64,000 nucleotides of DNA from Trichomonas vaginalis G3 (GCF_026262505.1 NC_067208.1:8999962-9063961), one strand, 5' to 3'; positions 29,015 to 39,807 are shown, numbered from the stretch's first letter. Notes: generated from the letters alone by a model not told the origin. Numbers and translations: made by a program.

Positions 29015-29868
29015 ATGTCAACATTAGAGAACACAACAACTGCTATCGTTCATGAAGTCATAAATGAAGAATACGAGTACATACAATATAACAAACAATT
29101 GAGACTCATTCGTTCTGTCAAAGATGACATGTACCAAATGCAAAGTATTTTGACGGCTTGTTTTGCTCCAGATACTAAGCTTCCTAAAGACTGGTTTAGG
29201 AACCAAAGCACTATTGAACTATTAAGTGAAGCACAGCGAGACGTACTTTTTTCTGAAAACAGTGAAGAACAGCGAGTGGGAGGGAAACCCCAGTCGCCAA
29301 AACTCTATGAAAACCGTGAAAAATTGCCAAACGGTTTGAGAGGATATTATGTTCATAGACTTTTAGTAAATGTTGTAGCAATGTGGGCTTCACCTCGTTA
29401 TGCTTGGTATGTTTGTAAACTTCTTGACGAAATTCACAGACAAGAACGCGAACAGATGGAAAAGAAACTTCAAGCAAAAGATGAAGTCATTGAATCCAAA
29501 GACAAAAGCATACAGAAAAGAATACCGCGTTCAGTACCAAAAGGAAAGGAAAAGAGTTATAAGTATATGATTTACACTGAAGAGATGGAAATGAAGAAGA
29601 TAAAGATATGGTTATGTTGCATTTAGTCAGAAGAAACAACAAAAGCTTTTACGACCTTGCTAAAATATATAAATCTGACAGAAACTGGTTCTATCGTGAA
29701 AACTTACCGATTTCAATGACACCGAATGAGCAAATAAAAGAAATTGTCAAAAATACTCTTCCTCAAACACACTATGACATCAAAGGTTGCACAATACTTA
29801 CCTTCAAAGAAGACTTACCATTACTGAAGGAAAAAATAACAGAATATTTCGCTTCAGAGGAAGAATGA
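29015..29868 (+). pseudogene. KilA-N domain protein (inner Maverick, interrupted)
   Basis: Begins MSTLENTTTAIVHE. The KilA-N fold is recognised from the W at DWFRNQSTIELLSE, LRGYYVHRLLVNVVAMWASPRYAW and LLDEIHRQ. The C-terminal region is basic (QKRIPRSVPKGKEK), followed by a conserved KSFYDLAKIYKSDRNWFYREN segment. KilA-N proteins bind DNA and are common in large DNA viruses and phages. The homologue in the outer element is at 48972-49795. The locus is broken once or so. A 54-bp module (29255-29308) is in frame within it. Confidence 0.75.
29255..29308. repeat. 54-bp module in frame in the KilA-N gene
   Basis: Begins GAAAACAGTGAAGAACAGCG and ends with AAACTCTAT. Three tandem copies, not coding, lie at 48726-48887 in the outer element. 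54 bp equals 18 codons. Confidence 0.75.
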
Positions 29869-29920
29869 AGTCACGACAACATTAACGAAGAAGTCACGAC
29901 AACATTAACGAAGAGAGAAT

Positions 29921-29992
29921 GAGGTGAAAAAACAGGTGACATCTCACCTAGCCGCTTTGCGGCTCTGACCCTTTGGGTCTCTTCACCAAAAA
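29921..29992. repeat. ATCT-type palindrome with two GC hairpins between convergent genes
   Basis: AGGTGACATCTCACCT, then AGCCGCTTTGCGGCT (29950-29964) and GACCCTTTGGGTC (29967-29979), closed by TCTTCACC. Two repeat families are combined here in a tail-to-tail gap. Confidence 0.65.
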
Positions 29993-30003
29993 TATATTTT
30001 TGG

Positions 30004-30477
30004 TTAAATAGCTTCAGGGTCAATTTCTTCAACCATTTCACTTCCTTCGTCAATGTCAATAGAAGCTTCTTCAACCTTTGGTAAGAATTTCTGTATAACA
30101 TCTTTGTTCGTTATTGTCTTCAGAGATGAAGGATAATATTTCACAGATGTTTCACCCTTCTTATATTCTTTCTGTTCGGAAAGATTCATAGCAATACTGA
30201 AGAAGTCAATGTTGGAGTTCTTTATAACAGTATAATGAGTATCTTTGACATTCACGAAGAAACCCTTTTGTTTCAAAACTACTGCTAACTCTTGTGAAGT
30301 ATAACGTTTGCGGTCAATGACAATAGCTAATGGTCTGACATACTGACCAAACTTAGATTCTTTCACAAACTTCTTGTTAAAGATAACATTGACGTTTGAA
30401 GCATTATTGAACTCATTCTTGATGACAGTAGCGAGAGCATTGTATGAAAAGAACTTGCAATCTTGCATGTGTTTCAT
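30004..30477 (-). CDS. Unknown 157-residue protein with acidic tail
   Basis: Lys/Asn-rich N-terminal part (ALATVIKNEFNNASNVNVIF), a basic middle and an acidic C-terminus ending VEEIDPEAI. The end of the 51193-51420 frame in the outer element (IDIDPEMF) is weakly similar. Start context TTTTTATTTTAATG. Function unknown. Confidence 0.5.
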   Translation of the reverse strand: MKHMQDCKFFSYNALATVIKNEFNNASNVNVIFNKKFVKESKFGQYVRPLAIVIDRKRYTSQELAVVLKQKGFFVNVKDTHYTVIKNSNIDFFSIAMNLSEQKEYKKGETSVKYYPSSLKTITNKDVIQKFLPKVEEASIDIDEGSEMVEEIDPEAI

Positions 30478-30568
30478 TAAAATAAAAATATTAAATTATT
30501 TTGAAAAATAACTTAAAAAAAATCTAATCTAATTTTTCGAAAAAATATTTTTTTATTTCCTACTAAAG

Positions 30569-33500
30569 ATGTATCGGAAGTTGTCTAAGTTAGAACACTC
30601 GGAAATAAAACAACTTCTTACAGAAGCTAATATAGATGTTGCAAAGCATTACACAACAAACAAAAAGGCACTCGCTGACTTCATTAAAGACTATAATGGT
30701 GCAATAAGTTATGATAGAATTCATGAGTTCATAAAGCCGCAACGCGGCGAGGACGAAGTCCATGCAAGAGCATTTCCTTTAAATGACGTTGCTATTGACT
30801 TATATCATAGACGTTCAATACCTCATGAAGTAAGAAGAGAGATGTTTGACATAACAAATGCAAACGTTGGTGAAACACGAAAGAGAGATGACACACTGAA
30901 ACAACAGAGAAGAGAGATGTTTAAAAGTGCTATAGAACAAGTTCGCAAAGCTAATGATGTCATTCGTTCCATTGACGACAAACCAAAAGAAGGTGAGAGA
31001 TGGTTAAAGAAAGATGAAGAAAATAGGAAGAGGAATGTGAAGTCAGGCAATAGACTCATTGACTTTAACATCGAAGCTTTAGATGAACCAAACAGAGACT
31101 ACTTACACAAACATTTTGGTAAGGTTTTCATGAGACTCTTAGAGAAAATTAAAATAAACTCCCAACAGAGATGGATGGTATGTTATAAACTTGGTGGAAA
31201 GTATGAATGTTCTACGTTAAACCTCAATAATATTGGAACATTACTACATCAGCTCTTGAAGGAGAACTTTATATCAGAGATAGAAGCAAATGCTGCAGGT
31301 ATTGTTGAAATGCACTATGACTTCTTCTTGACAAACATAAAGAATCTTACCGAAATAAAGATGTATGATTTAACAGAATATGAAGGCTTAACGATGTCAG
31401 ATGTAAAGAAAGGCAAACCAAAAAAGAGACCATATAGAGATGAAAGCACACTGACAAATGACCAGAAAGCCATTTTGGAAGCTCTTAAGCAAACAGGAAA
31501 CCCAGCACTTATAGAAAGCTTTTGGAAAGATAATGGTGAAAAGAAGTTTTATAAGAAGAGAAGCGGTCAGTTCTGGAAGTATCTTTGCACATTACCTATA
31601 AATCTTGAACGCTACCAAATCTTCAATGAACTGAACAAAAGAACTGCAACACTTATGACAGAGGACAATTGTTTCGTTTATGCTTGCATTCAGGCTGGAG
31701 TAAATGAAGAAACTATTGACCACATGAGAGAAGTCATTCGTGTTAGAGACTTTCCTCAAAGTAAAGTACAAGAAATTTCCGATTCAACAGGTATAGCATT
31801 TAATGTTACCATTGGTTACTTCAATGACTCAAGACATAATGAAATAAAGAGATATATACCAAAAGAATGCGAAACTGTTAGAACTATTGACTTACTTCTT
31901 GTTGAAGACCACTACATGCTAAATGAAAGATTACCAATGACAACATATTTCATTCACAACTATATAGAAATTCTCAAAGCTTGTGGTGGAATGAACATTG
32001 AGAAACAAATGAAGATTTATACAAAGAGAGAAGATAAATATGTAGTTCGTTATGATAGAACAACACCGTTATGGGATGTTATGAAAACATTGTGGGAGTG
32101 CAAATATTTTGAACCTATTTCTTATGGAGAACTTTTCACATATACTACTGACTTATATAAACAGAACCTTGCACCATTTAAAGATTTGACATATGCTCCA
32201 AAGTATTGTGTACAACTGAAGAAGAAAGCAGAGTCAAAAGAAGTAAATAAAGCTAAATGTAAATTCATTCCTGAGCACGTTTTCTTTGCTGACTTTGAGT
32301 GCAGTACTGATGGCTTTCATAAAGCTTTTAACATATGTTACGACAGTGAAGATGGTTCAGTGAGTGAAAGCATATGGGGTCAGAACTGTGCAACAGAATT
32401 TTTGGAACGACTCCCTGACAAGAGTTTAATATATTTCCATAACCTCAGTTATGACATAAACTTCATCTTAAGACACATGACAGAAGTGAAAGGAACTCCC
32501 ATCATTAAAGGTTCACGAACAATGCAAATAACTGGTTTATATAAAGGACGGGCAATTATTATAAAAGACTCTTACAGTGTTATAAATAAGAAGCTTAAAC
32601 TATTTCCTGCTATGTTTAACTTACAAACAGGACCGAAAGAAGTATTTCCATATAACTACTACAGCAGTGTTTTGTTAGCAAATGACAACAGAACTGGTGT
32701 CATTTCTGAAGCATGTAAGTTTATCCATGATGCAGATACATTCATGAAAAACATAGATTCCATCAAAGGTTGCAGAATAGATGAAAACCACTTCGACTTA
32801 GAAAAATATAGCACGTTTTACTGCAAACAAGATGTAAGAATTTTAAGAGAAGGTTTTGTAAAGTTCCGCAATGACTTATTGAAAGAGTTTGATTTAAACG
32901 TTTATGACTACGTTAGTATTTGTTCTATTGCTAACAAATTGTTTGAGAACAGAGTATACTTCCCGAATGGAAATCTTTATGACCTCTCAAATAAACCAAG
33001 AGAATTTATTTCGAGATGCATTCAAGGTGGAAGATGTATGTTGTCAGATAACATGAAACAAAAGAGCAAAAAGAAACTCATTGCTGACTTCGACACTGTT
33101 TCATTATATCCTTCAGCTATAGCAAGACTTTATACTTTAGAAGGTATTCCAAAAGTATTGAAGGAAGAAATGTTAAGCACAGAGTATCTCATGAGACATT
33201 TATTCGATGACGACCAAAAGGAACCCATTGGTGAAAAATTTATGTCTGGCTTCTTTGTTCTCATTAAGATAACAGAGATTGGTATACCCAGACACTTTCA
33301 TTTAATAGTTTGCGACCCTGAACTAAATCCAGAACTTAACGTTCCAAGAAGTTCAAACACTTGCTGTCTCATGTATGTTGACCATATAACATTACAAGAC
33401 CTCATAAAATATCAATGTGTCAAATGTGAAGTGTTGCAAAGGATACTATTACGATGGAAACAGAGATATGAGAATAAGAGATGAAGTAAAGAAGTTGTTT

Positions 33501-34350
33501 GAGTTAAGGTTAAAGTATAAGAAAGAAGGAAACCCCTTACAAGAAATTATTAAAACTCATTCTGAACAGCATTTATGGCAAAACTATTCTATCTCCTATT
33601 GAGTCAAAAATAACCATAGTAAATGACAAAAGATGCTATAAGATATGCTATAAGAAATTACAACCATATAGTGAAGTTCGAAGGTTTGGATGGTTCAGAT
33701 AAAACTATTTTCAAGCTAACGAAAAGCATTTGCAGACACTTTAACTTCTGTCCACTTGTGTTAATATTCTGTCTATGTCAAAACGTATTATGAATGAAGT
33801 ATTCTGTACTGCTGAAGATATGGGTCTTCAAATCTTTTACCAGGATACCGACAGTATGCACTTATATAATGAAGACATCCCAAAGCTTGCAGCAGAGTTT
33901 AAGAAGAGATACGGTAGAGAACTTATAGGAAAGAACCTTGGTCAATTTCATAGCGACTTTGCAGAAATAACACCTGGAAAACAAAGTTTAGCTTATAAAA
34001 GTATTTTCTGTGGAAAGAAGACCTACATAGACTTACTCACTAACGATTTAAATGAAGTTGCATTTCACTGCAGAATGAAAGGCGTGAAGCAAGATGTTAT
34101 TGCTTTAACCGCTAATGAAATGTTTCCTGAAGCTATACAATGCTATTACAATGAAGATAAGAACATTCACATACCTGTTGGAACATATGACAAAGACTCT
34201 GAGTTCAGTTTAATGAAACTTTACAAAGCACTTTATGACGGTCAAGAGATTGGATTTGACTTATGTAAGTCATGTCAACCTTGCTTTGCTGAAAAGTTCA
34301 ACTTTTCAATAACGACTAAAACAAGCTTTATTCGTAAGTTGAAGTTCTGA
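30569..34350 (+). pseudogene. Protein-primed family B DNA polymerase (inner Maverick, interrupted)
   Basis: Replication polymerase of the element. Domains in order: a 500-residue N-terminal part of unknown fold with a GC-module insert (KPQRGEDEVH); 3'-5' exonuclease with VFFADFECST, YFHNLSYDINF and YCKQDVRILR; polymerase motif A IADFDTVSLYPSA; motif C IFYQDTDSMHL toward the end. This is the pPolB type that starts synthesis from a terminal protein on a linear genome with inverted ends, one of the defining Maverick genes. The gene is broken in its distal half by a few lesions. Confidence 0.85.
30734..30764. repeat. GC-rich double hairpin module, in frame inside the polymerase gene
   Basis: AAGCCGC-AAC-GCGGC-GA-GGAC-GAA-GTCC-ATG; identical to the inverted copy at 18805-18835 although the host genes are unrelated. 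Confidence 0.8.
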
Positions 34351-34353
34351 GGT

Positions 34354-34445
34354 CATGGGCTTCGCCCTTGCCGCTAGCGGCTTATTTTTGTCAGCAATGA
34401 GGTCATGAATGAGGTCATGGGCTTCGCCCTTGCCGCTAGCGGCTT
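34354..34445. repeat. Two copies of the GC-rich double hairpin in a direct repeat
   Basis: Modules at 34354-34383 and 34416-34445 within a 60-bp direct repeat that also includes TTTTTGTCAGCAATGAGGTC. Located between the convergent polymerase gene and the next minus-strand gene. Confidence 0.8.
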
Positions 34446-34497
34446 ATTTTTGTCAGCAATGAGGTCATTCGTGATAAAAATAAAGCTAGCGTAGATT

Positions 34498-35355
34498 TTA
34501 CAATACTGCGATGGTAGAGTTTAAGAGTTGTGCTTCAATGTAGAGACAGTCCTTCCCATCTGGAGGCAAGAACACTGGACATTTATGGTCATGAGTGGAG
34601 AACATGTCTATCCAAAACTCACGATTGAAGCCAGTTAATTTATAGTATTTAGGGTTAGAAAGTGGTGAAGTTCTTGTATGACCAATGAACTCATTTTCAA
34701 CGCCTTTGGCTATATTAGAGTAAAGTATTGCTTGCTTTCTATCCCAAATGCCAGGTGTTACAATCTTTGAAAATTCATTTTTCCTCGGAAGCATTGCATC
34801 ATAATTGAAAACATTCTTAAAATCATCACTTGGTTCGGAGATTTGAAATCTTATACGTAATGGATTTTCTTTCTTTTTAGCGACTTCATTGAATGGTGAG
34901 AATACAATGAATTGACAGTCATGAGTTCCATCTTCATTTTCATTAAATTCATAATGAAAGTCTATAAGTTGTGGCTGACTACCTTCTTCTTTCAGTTGTG
35001 CAAGAAACTCACGTAAAGGCTGTAAAGTTTGTACTTCAATGTTGAACTTTTTCTCGAACATCTCATTAAATGAAATCATACATTGCAACAATGTTGTATC
35101 GTCTTTAAAGTATTTGTATATGTGAATGTTTTGGGCGCTTAAAGACTGTTCGTCATTTTCTATCTCGACTTGAAGTATAAAGTCAACCTTTCTGAAAGCA
35201 CGTGTTATATACATAGATGTTATGCCAATGTACTTCTCTTCATTTATGTTCACAATCCAGTCTGTTGGAAACTTAAACGTTACTCTGTTCCCCTTTATTT
35301 TGACGTCAGGGTTTTCACTACTGAACGCAACAGATAAAGGTATTTGTCTATACAT
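34498..35355 (-). CDS. 'YPxxW' family protein, second copy in the inner Maverick
   Basis: 285 residues and open. FKFPTDWIVNINEEKYIGITSMY near residue 28 and VFLPPDGKDCLYIEAQ at the end match the patterns in 18961-19824; the middle is divergent. Start context TTTTTATCCGAACTAAATG (minus strand). Beta-rich, no signal peptide or membrane helix. Probably a virion protein; unproven. Confidence 0.65.
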   Translation of the reverse strand: MYRQIPLSVAFSSENPDVKIKGNRVTFKFPTDWIVNINEEKYIGITSMYITRAFRKVDFILQVEIENDEQSLSAQNIHIYKYFKDDTTLLQCMISFNEMFEKKFNIEVQTLQPLREFLAQLKEEGSQPQLIDFHYEFNENEDGTHDCQFIVFSPFNEVAKKKENPLRIRFQISEPSDDFKNVFNYDAMLPRKNEFSKIVTPGIWDRKQAILYSNIAKGVENEFIGHTRTSPLSNPKYYKLTGFNREFWIDMFSTHDHKCPVFLPPDGKDCLYIEAQLLNSTIAVL

Positions 35356-35380
35356 TTAGTTCGGATAAAAATAAAACCAT

Positions 35381-35641
35381 TTACTCTTTCTTTGCTTCAG
35401 CTTCTTTAGCTTTTGCTTCAGCTTCTTCTCTAGCTTTCTTTGCCAGCAAACGTGGGTTCTTTTGTCTTCCAGCAGCTAATGCAGCAAGTTGTTTTTCACT
35501 AAGTTTTCTCTTTGGTCTCTCTGGCTTTTGTTCTTGTTTTTGTTCCTTCAGTTCGGATAAAATTTGCTCGCGAATTTCTTTCTTCAATGCTTCAACATCT
35601 ATGACCCCTTGGGTCTTGTCCATATGACTTGTCTGAGTCAT
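35381..35641 (-). CDS. Small basic coiled-coil protein (86 residues)
   Basis: Helical and charged; the central KRKLSEKQLAALAAGRQKN is a short DNA-binding-like motif seen in several large DNA viruses, followed by an Ala/Glu/Lys tail (REEAEAKAKEAEAKKE). Probably nucleic-acid binding or a small virion protein. Start context TTTTTTATCTACAGTCAAATG. Confidence 0.6.
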   Translation of the reverse strand: MTQTSHMDKTQGVIDVEALKKEIREQILSELKEQKQEQKPERPKRKLSEKQLAALAAGRQKNPRLLAKKAREEAEAKAKEAEAKKE

Positions 35642-35686
35642 TTGACTGTAGATAAAAAACTAACTTAAAACTTTAACCGATGTAAA

Positions 35687-36121
35687 ATGAGCTTGTCAAA
35701 ATCAGAGCGAGAGTCTATTATATTAAATGACGCAAGAGGAATACAACATCCTTTCTATTACGTAAGTCAGAGTAAAGATGGTAAAATATATGTAAGAAAA
35801 AGAAAGGTACCATTAGCGAATGCAGAGAGCGACAACATTAAGGTGCATGGCAAGGGTGAAGTCCATGAAGTCCATATAAAACCTTCTGTTCAAACTGAGC
35901 CACCAAAAGAACAAGAAGAAAAGAAGCCAGATGTACTTTCAATAACGAACCAAGAGCTTATTGCAAAGTTCGTGAATTTCATTGAAAAACAAACCGAGTC
36001 AAAGAACCCTGACCCGCCAGTGAAAGAAGTTGAGACAAAAGAGAATGTACAGTTCATTGAAAATGTCAAGAAACAACTTCCACCACGAATGCCAAGAAGA
36101 AGAGTGAGAATAATGAAGTAA
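35687..36121 (+). CDS. Unknown 144-residue protein with basic end, related to 41376 gene
   Basis: The start SERESIILNDARGIQHPFYY followed by KDGKIYVRKRK parallels DEEKNSIIESARSGNTNPNY and KNGTASISKKK in the outer element (41376-41828) and EYIKSGAVPEGFYV/KDGRVQFRK at 38289-38501. So a small family of capsid-neighbour proteins. The C-terminus RMPRRRVRIMK is basic. It lies 28 bp before the capsid gene and is probably co-regulated with it. Confidence 0.6.
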   Translation: MSLSKSERESIILNDARGIQHPFYYVSQSKDGKIYVRKRKVPLANAESDNIKVHGKGEVHEVHIKPSVQTEPPKEQEEKKPDVLSITNQELIAKFVNFIEKQTESKNPDPPVKEVETKENVQFIENVKKQLPPRMPRRRVRIMK

Positions 36122-36148
36122 ATAGATATTTTTATCTGAAGTAAATAC

Positions 36149-37720
36149 ATGCAGAACGAACAGCTAAACGAATTTACTCCGGCAGAGCATATTCATCAGA
36201 TTCGCTCATATTTCGATATCATAGACAATGCAGTTCAAATTGGTGACACTAATAGAAAATATTCTGACGCAAAGATTCCATCACAACCTGGAACTGCTAA
36301 AGATAACACATGGGTAACATTCAATCTCTCACCTCCTGGTGAAAATATGTTGGACCTTTACAATACATTCATTACGTATAAAATGGAAGGTCAATTTATT
36401 GCAGATAAAGAAATTGGTTCAGGTTCCAATAAAACAAACCCACCAGGATTTTGGATTGGTTTCGATGACGCTTTCTATGCAGTTGCTGGATATCAAATCC
36501 TTGCAAATGGTCGTATCGTATATTCTCAAGACAACGCAAGAGAAGAAGCATATATAACTTCAAACTCACAAACTACCGAACAAATAAAGAAAGTAGATGT
36601 TTTCTCAAAGACTCGACATGAAGATGTATGGAGTCATTCGGGAACATGCAGAACAGGACAAATTGTTAGTGGTCCAATTACAGCAGGAAAATCATTTGAT
36701 TTTAAGCTTCGTTTAAGAATTCCTGTTAGAAGATTCCTTCCATTAGAAGCTATTCGATTTATTCCAGCTTTTGCAGGAAACATTCAGCTTAAAGTAAAGT
36801 TCAGTAGCGACGCCTTACAATGCACATCTATATCTGTAAATGATATCATTGCTTTCAATCCAACTCTTAAAGTTGCATTTGCTTCAGATTCAAATCCACC
36901 GACAAATAAATTTGTTCCATGGAATGAACCATTCACTATGATAACGAAGGCAGTAGAAGCTAGTGGAACAGTTACTATTACAACTGTAACCCAGCAACTA
37001 TTTCGAACAAAGATGGATTTTAATGAATGTTTCATTCATCCAAAATCATTCTCTTTAGACCCTAACATTTATACAGAACTTGTAGAACATTATACAAACG
37101 AGGCTTTATGTTTTCCTGTTAAAGTTATGGATTGGATTCCTATGGACGGTTCATTCTCAAAGAATACAGATAGTTCAAGTGCAACATTTACAGCAGCTTA
37201 TACGCCTATTAATGTTAAAAGTATTTGGGCACTATTTAGAAAGAAAGACAACTATTATGTTAATTTTGAGAACCCTAAGTTTAAATATCTTCAGCTTTCC
37301 ATGGGAGCTTATGGAAATATGCCTGCAGAACCGAAAAATCATATGGACCTGTATTTTATGAAATGGTTGCGAACGCTTGCAATACAAACAATGATATGAT
37401 AGGATTTAATGAAGATGTTATGAGGTCATTGGTGGATGATGGTAGTGTGGAACATAAATGGGATAGCTATGACAACACACATTTCTTATGTGGTTTTCCA
37501 ACAGAAGTGGACTTTTGCTTCCAGCAAGGTCAAACATCTACTGCTCCAATAACATACAATTGTCTGTTAAAGGACCTATTGAACTAGCAACTGAAAACGT
37601 ACCAAAGCCACTTATTGGATTTATGAGGGATTGTTGCTTTGCAATACAAGTAAGACAGTCAGGCATACCAATAATAAGACTTGACGACTATAACTTAGCA
37701 ACTGACGACAGTGAGGAATA
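36149..37720 (+). pseudogene. Major capsid protein, double-jelly-roll type (inner Maverick, interrupted)
   Basis: Recognised by GENMLDLYNTFITYKMEG, AGYQILANGRIVYSQDNAREEAY, FDFKLRLRIPVRRFLPLEAIRF, FAGNIQLKVKF and the conserved neighbourhood (packaging ATPase, minor capsid). The segment LRLRIPVRRFLP parallels LKLRVPLSSFLI in the outer element. Its presence means Mavericks could form icosahedral particles. Start context TTTTTATCTGAAGTAAATACATG. Broken near its 3' end. Confidence 0.82.
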
Positions 37721-37751
37721 AAGGATGAACGTTTATTTTTAAAGCTTATAA

Positions 37752-38213
37752 ATGAGTTCTTCATCAAGCTCTCGTGAACCTTCACCATCTGTGAAACAAA
37801 CTTTACCAACGATTATGGAGCACCTATTGAATATTTCTTACGAGCTGCAAATGCAAAGAGCGTTCACCAAGGTTAGGTGTTCCACCAGCTCCTGTCAAAA
37901 ATAGCATTTGGTCAAGTCCTTATATAAGATATGGTCTCCCCTAGGTTTGCTAGCTACAGCAGGACAGTAATGATGTTGAAAAGAAATAAAGCAAATGTTA
38001 TAAATAATACTGAAGTAGCTGAATTTGAACAAACTCCGACACCATCGCCAAAACCAACGTCAAAACCAACGCCTTCACAAACAAACCTTCAATGACTCCT
38101 GAACCTATGGAAGTACAAACTCCTGTTCAAAAGTCAACTCCAAAACCGACTCCAACATTTAAACCAGAACCTACTCCTCAAATAAATCGTAAAACTCCTG
38201 CGTTTCCTTACTG
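37752..38213 (+). pseudogene. Ser- then Pro/Thr-rich small protein locus (fossil)
   Basis: Begins MSSSSSSREPSPS with start context TTATTTTTAAAGCTTATAAATG and ends in a Pro/Thr repeat (PTPSPKPTSKPTPSQ). Looks like a capsid-associated or scaffold protein with a disordered tail; interrupted. Confidence 0.45.
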
Positions 38214-38288
38214 AAAAAATAATGTTATTTTTATTTAATTATTAAAATTTTATTTAGAGTAAAATGACGACTAAAGTCACTGAAAGCA

Positions 38289-38501
38289 ATGAAACAAAAA
38301 TTTTTGGTAGAATACATTAAATCAGGAGCGGTTCCAGAAGGTTTTTACGTTCATACTATGAAGGATGGTAGAGTTCAGTTTAGAAAGATAAAGCAACCAT
38401 TAGATAGAGAAGGTATATTAAGGAAGATTAAACTTCATGAGGACAACATTGCTGAACTTAGGAAGAAGTTAGAAGAGTTGGAGAAAGGAAGAGAGTTATA
38501 A
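38289..38501 (+). CDS. Small basic helical protein (70 residues)
   Basis: FLVEYIKSGAVPEGFYVHTMKDGRVQFRKIKQ, a short beta region like that of 35687-36121, then a coiled coil (KIKLHEDNIAELRKKLEELE). Stop lies inside the right inverted repeat. Likely a family member shortened to its core. Confidence 0.55.
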   Translation: MKQKFLVEYIKSGAVPEGFYVHTMKDGRVQFRKIKQPLDREGILRKIKLHEDNIAELRKKLEELEKGREL

Positions 38502-39174
38502 AGTAATGAATTCAAGTGGGTGAAAAAAGAGGTGAAAAAAGAGGTGAGATTTCACCACTTCACCTAAATTTATTTTTGTGCTATGTTTTCATACGTGTGA
38601 GGGTGGTGATATCATTAATTTTTAAGTTTATTTTTTAAAATTATTTTTTATTTTATTTGGATGTAAATGACGAAAACTATTGAGATAACAAACTACAACG
38701 GTCATGAGTTCAAGAATTTGTTCTTCGTTCCTCGTGAAAATACATTCTATCAGATACGAGGGAGAAAGGGTAAAGTTAGTTTGAGCGTTTATGAAGGAAT
38801 GAAGAATGGAAAGTTTATACAAGCATACGATACAAACGGTAAGCGTGTTTCATTAGCTTTGTCAAAACTTACTAACATTTATTTTGACAGTGACTTTGAC
38901 TCTGACGATTGGAGCGACAGCAGCGATACTGAAGAATATGAACTATTGTGTGAAGCACAGCAATGGGAAGAGTTGCAATACTTTTGTAAGTGAGAACGTT
39001 TATTTTTACAGTAGTGAGGTGAAGTGGTTGGCAGCTTTATAAATATTTAAGGTTAAGTTGGTGTTTGTGTTTGTGTTGTAAAATATACGTTAACGGTTTT
39101 GTAAAGTGTCAAATTCACAAGTATTGCGTATGGAGGAACGCAGTGCCTCCGTACACGAGATATGTATACTAACT
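38485..39174. repeat. Right terminal inverted repeat of the inner Maverick
   Basis: 690 bp, inverted copy of 17537-18227, ending ATACTAACT. Followed at once by TTATA. Confidence 0.93.
38667..38993 (+). CDS. 108-residue acidic-tailed protein in the inverted repeat (right copy)
   Basis: Same predicted product as 17718-18044, in mirrored position. Start context TTTTATTTGGATGTAAATG. Both copies point inward from the ends. Confidence 0.7.
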   Translation: MTKTIEITNYNGHEFKNLFFVPRENTFYQIRGRKGKVSLSVYEGMKNGKFIQAYDTNGKRVSLALSKLTNIYFDSDFDSDDWSDSSDTEEYELLCEAQQWEELQYFCK

Positions 39175-39179
39175 TTATA
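39175..39179. repeat. Target duplication TTATA, right of the inner Maverick
   Basis: Matches 17532-17536. Confidence 0.75.
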
Positions 39180-39805
39180 GATATAAAAGATATAATGCAA
39201 TAGAAAAAACGAGAATAGTATACTATTATGAAGATGACAGAAATAAATATTATAGTCAAGATTTTACCTACCCTGAAAACATAAGATTATATTATAAAAA
39301 ATATTCTGACACAAACCAGAAGAAACCTGAAATAGTTGCACTATATTTTAAGTTCAAAAGAGACAATCCTATAATGTCTCATATGTTTGATTTAATGAAC
39401 CCAGTAGGTTCTATTTATACATCTATGGAAGCAAGAGGTCCTCAAGTAATGTTTGGTGTTGGTGCATGGGAACAAATAGTCGACAGGTTTTTGTATTGTG
39501 CAAACTCTTCAAAGGAAACAGGTGGAAGTAAAACGATTTCAGGTGAAAATTTACCTGCACACAGTCACTACATAGATTTAAGTACATCTCAAGCAGGTTG
39601 GCATAAGCATAGATATTGGGATTGGTCAGAATGACAAAAGGTAAAGGATATGATGTTAAAGACAACGTTAAGTTTGCTATAAATTGTTACTGGATAACAC
39701 TGAGGGAGGAGGAAACCATACACATCGTTTCAGGATATACACAAACAACGGGACAAAGTAAAGACTACATGCCACCTTACATGACAGTTTACGCATGGTA
39801 TAAAT
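39180..39805 (+). pseudogene. Fibre protein, distal part (outer Maverick)
   Basis: Contains the gp10/collar-like tip PVGSIYTSMEAR, FGVGAWEQIVDRFLYCANSS, LPAHSH and YMPPYMTVYAWYK, very close to the tip of the intact fibre at 22787-25834. It belongs to the same gene as 16505-17536, separated by the nested element. Fossil. Confidence 0.72.
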
Positions 39806-39807
39806 GC

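Larger units (their letters stand above)
17537..39174. mobile_element. Inner Maverick/Polinton, fossil but young, 21.6 kb
   Basis: Defined by 690-bp inverted repeats and a TTATA target duplication in a fibre-like gene of the outer Maverick. Parts: capsid-associated proteins, packaging ATPase, long fibre protein, rve integrase, KilA-N protein, protein-primed family B polymerase, major capsid protein and small basic proteins. Most genes are open; a handful (polymerase, capsid region, KilA-N, one Pro-rich gene) are interrupted, so it is broken but recent. The near-identity of the ends supports recent insertion, unless gene conversion keeps them alike. Confidence 0.92.
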
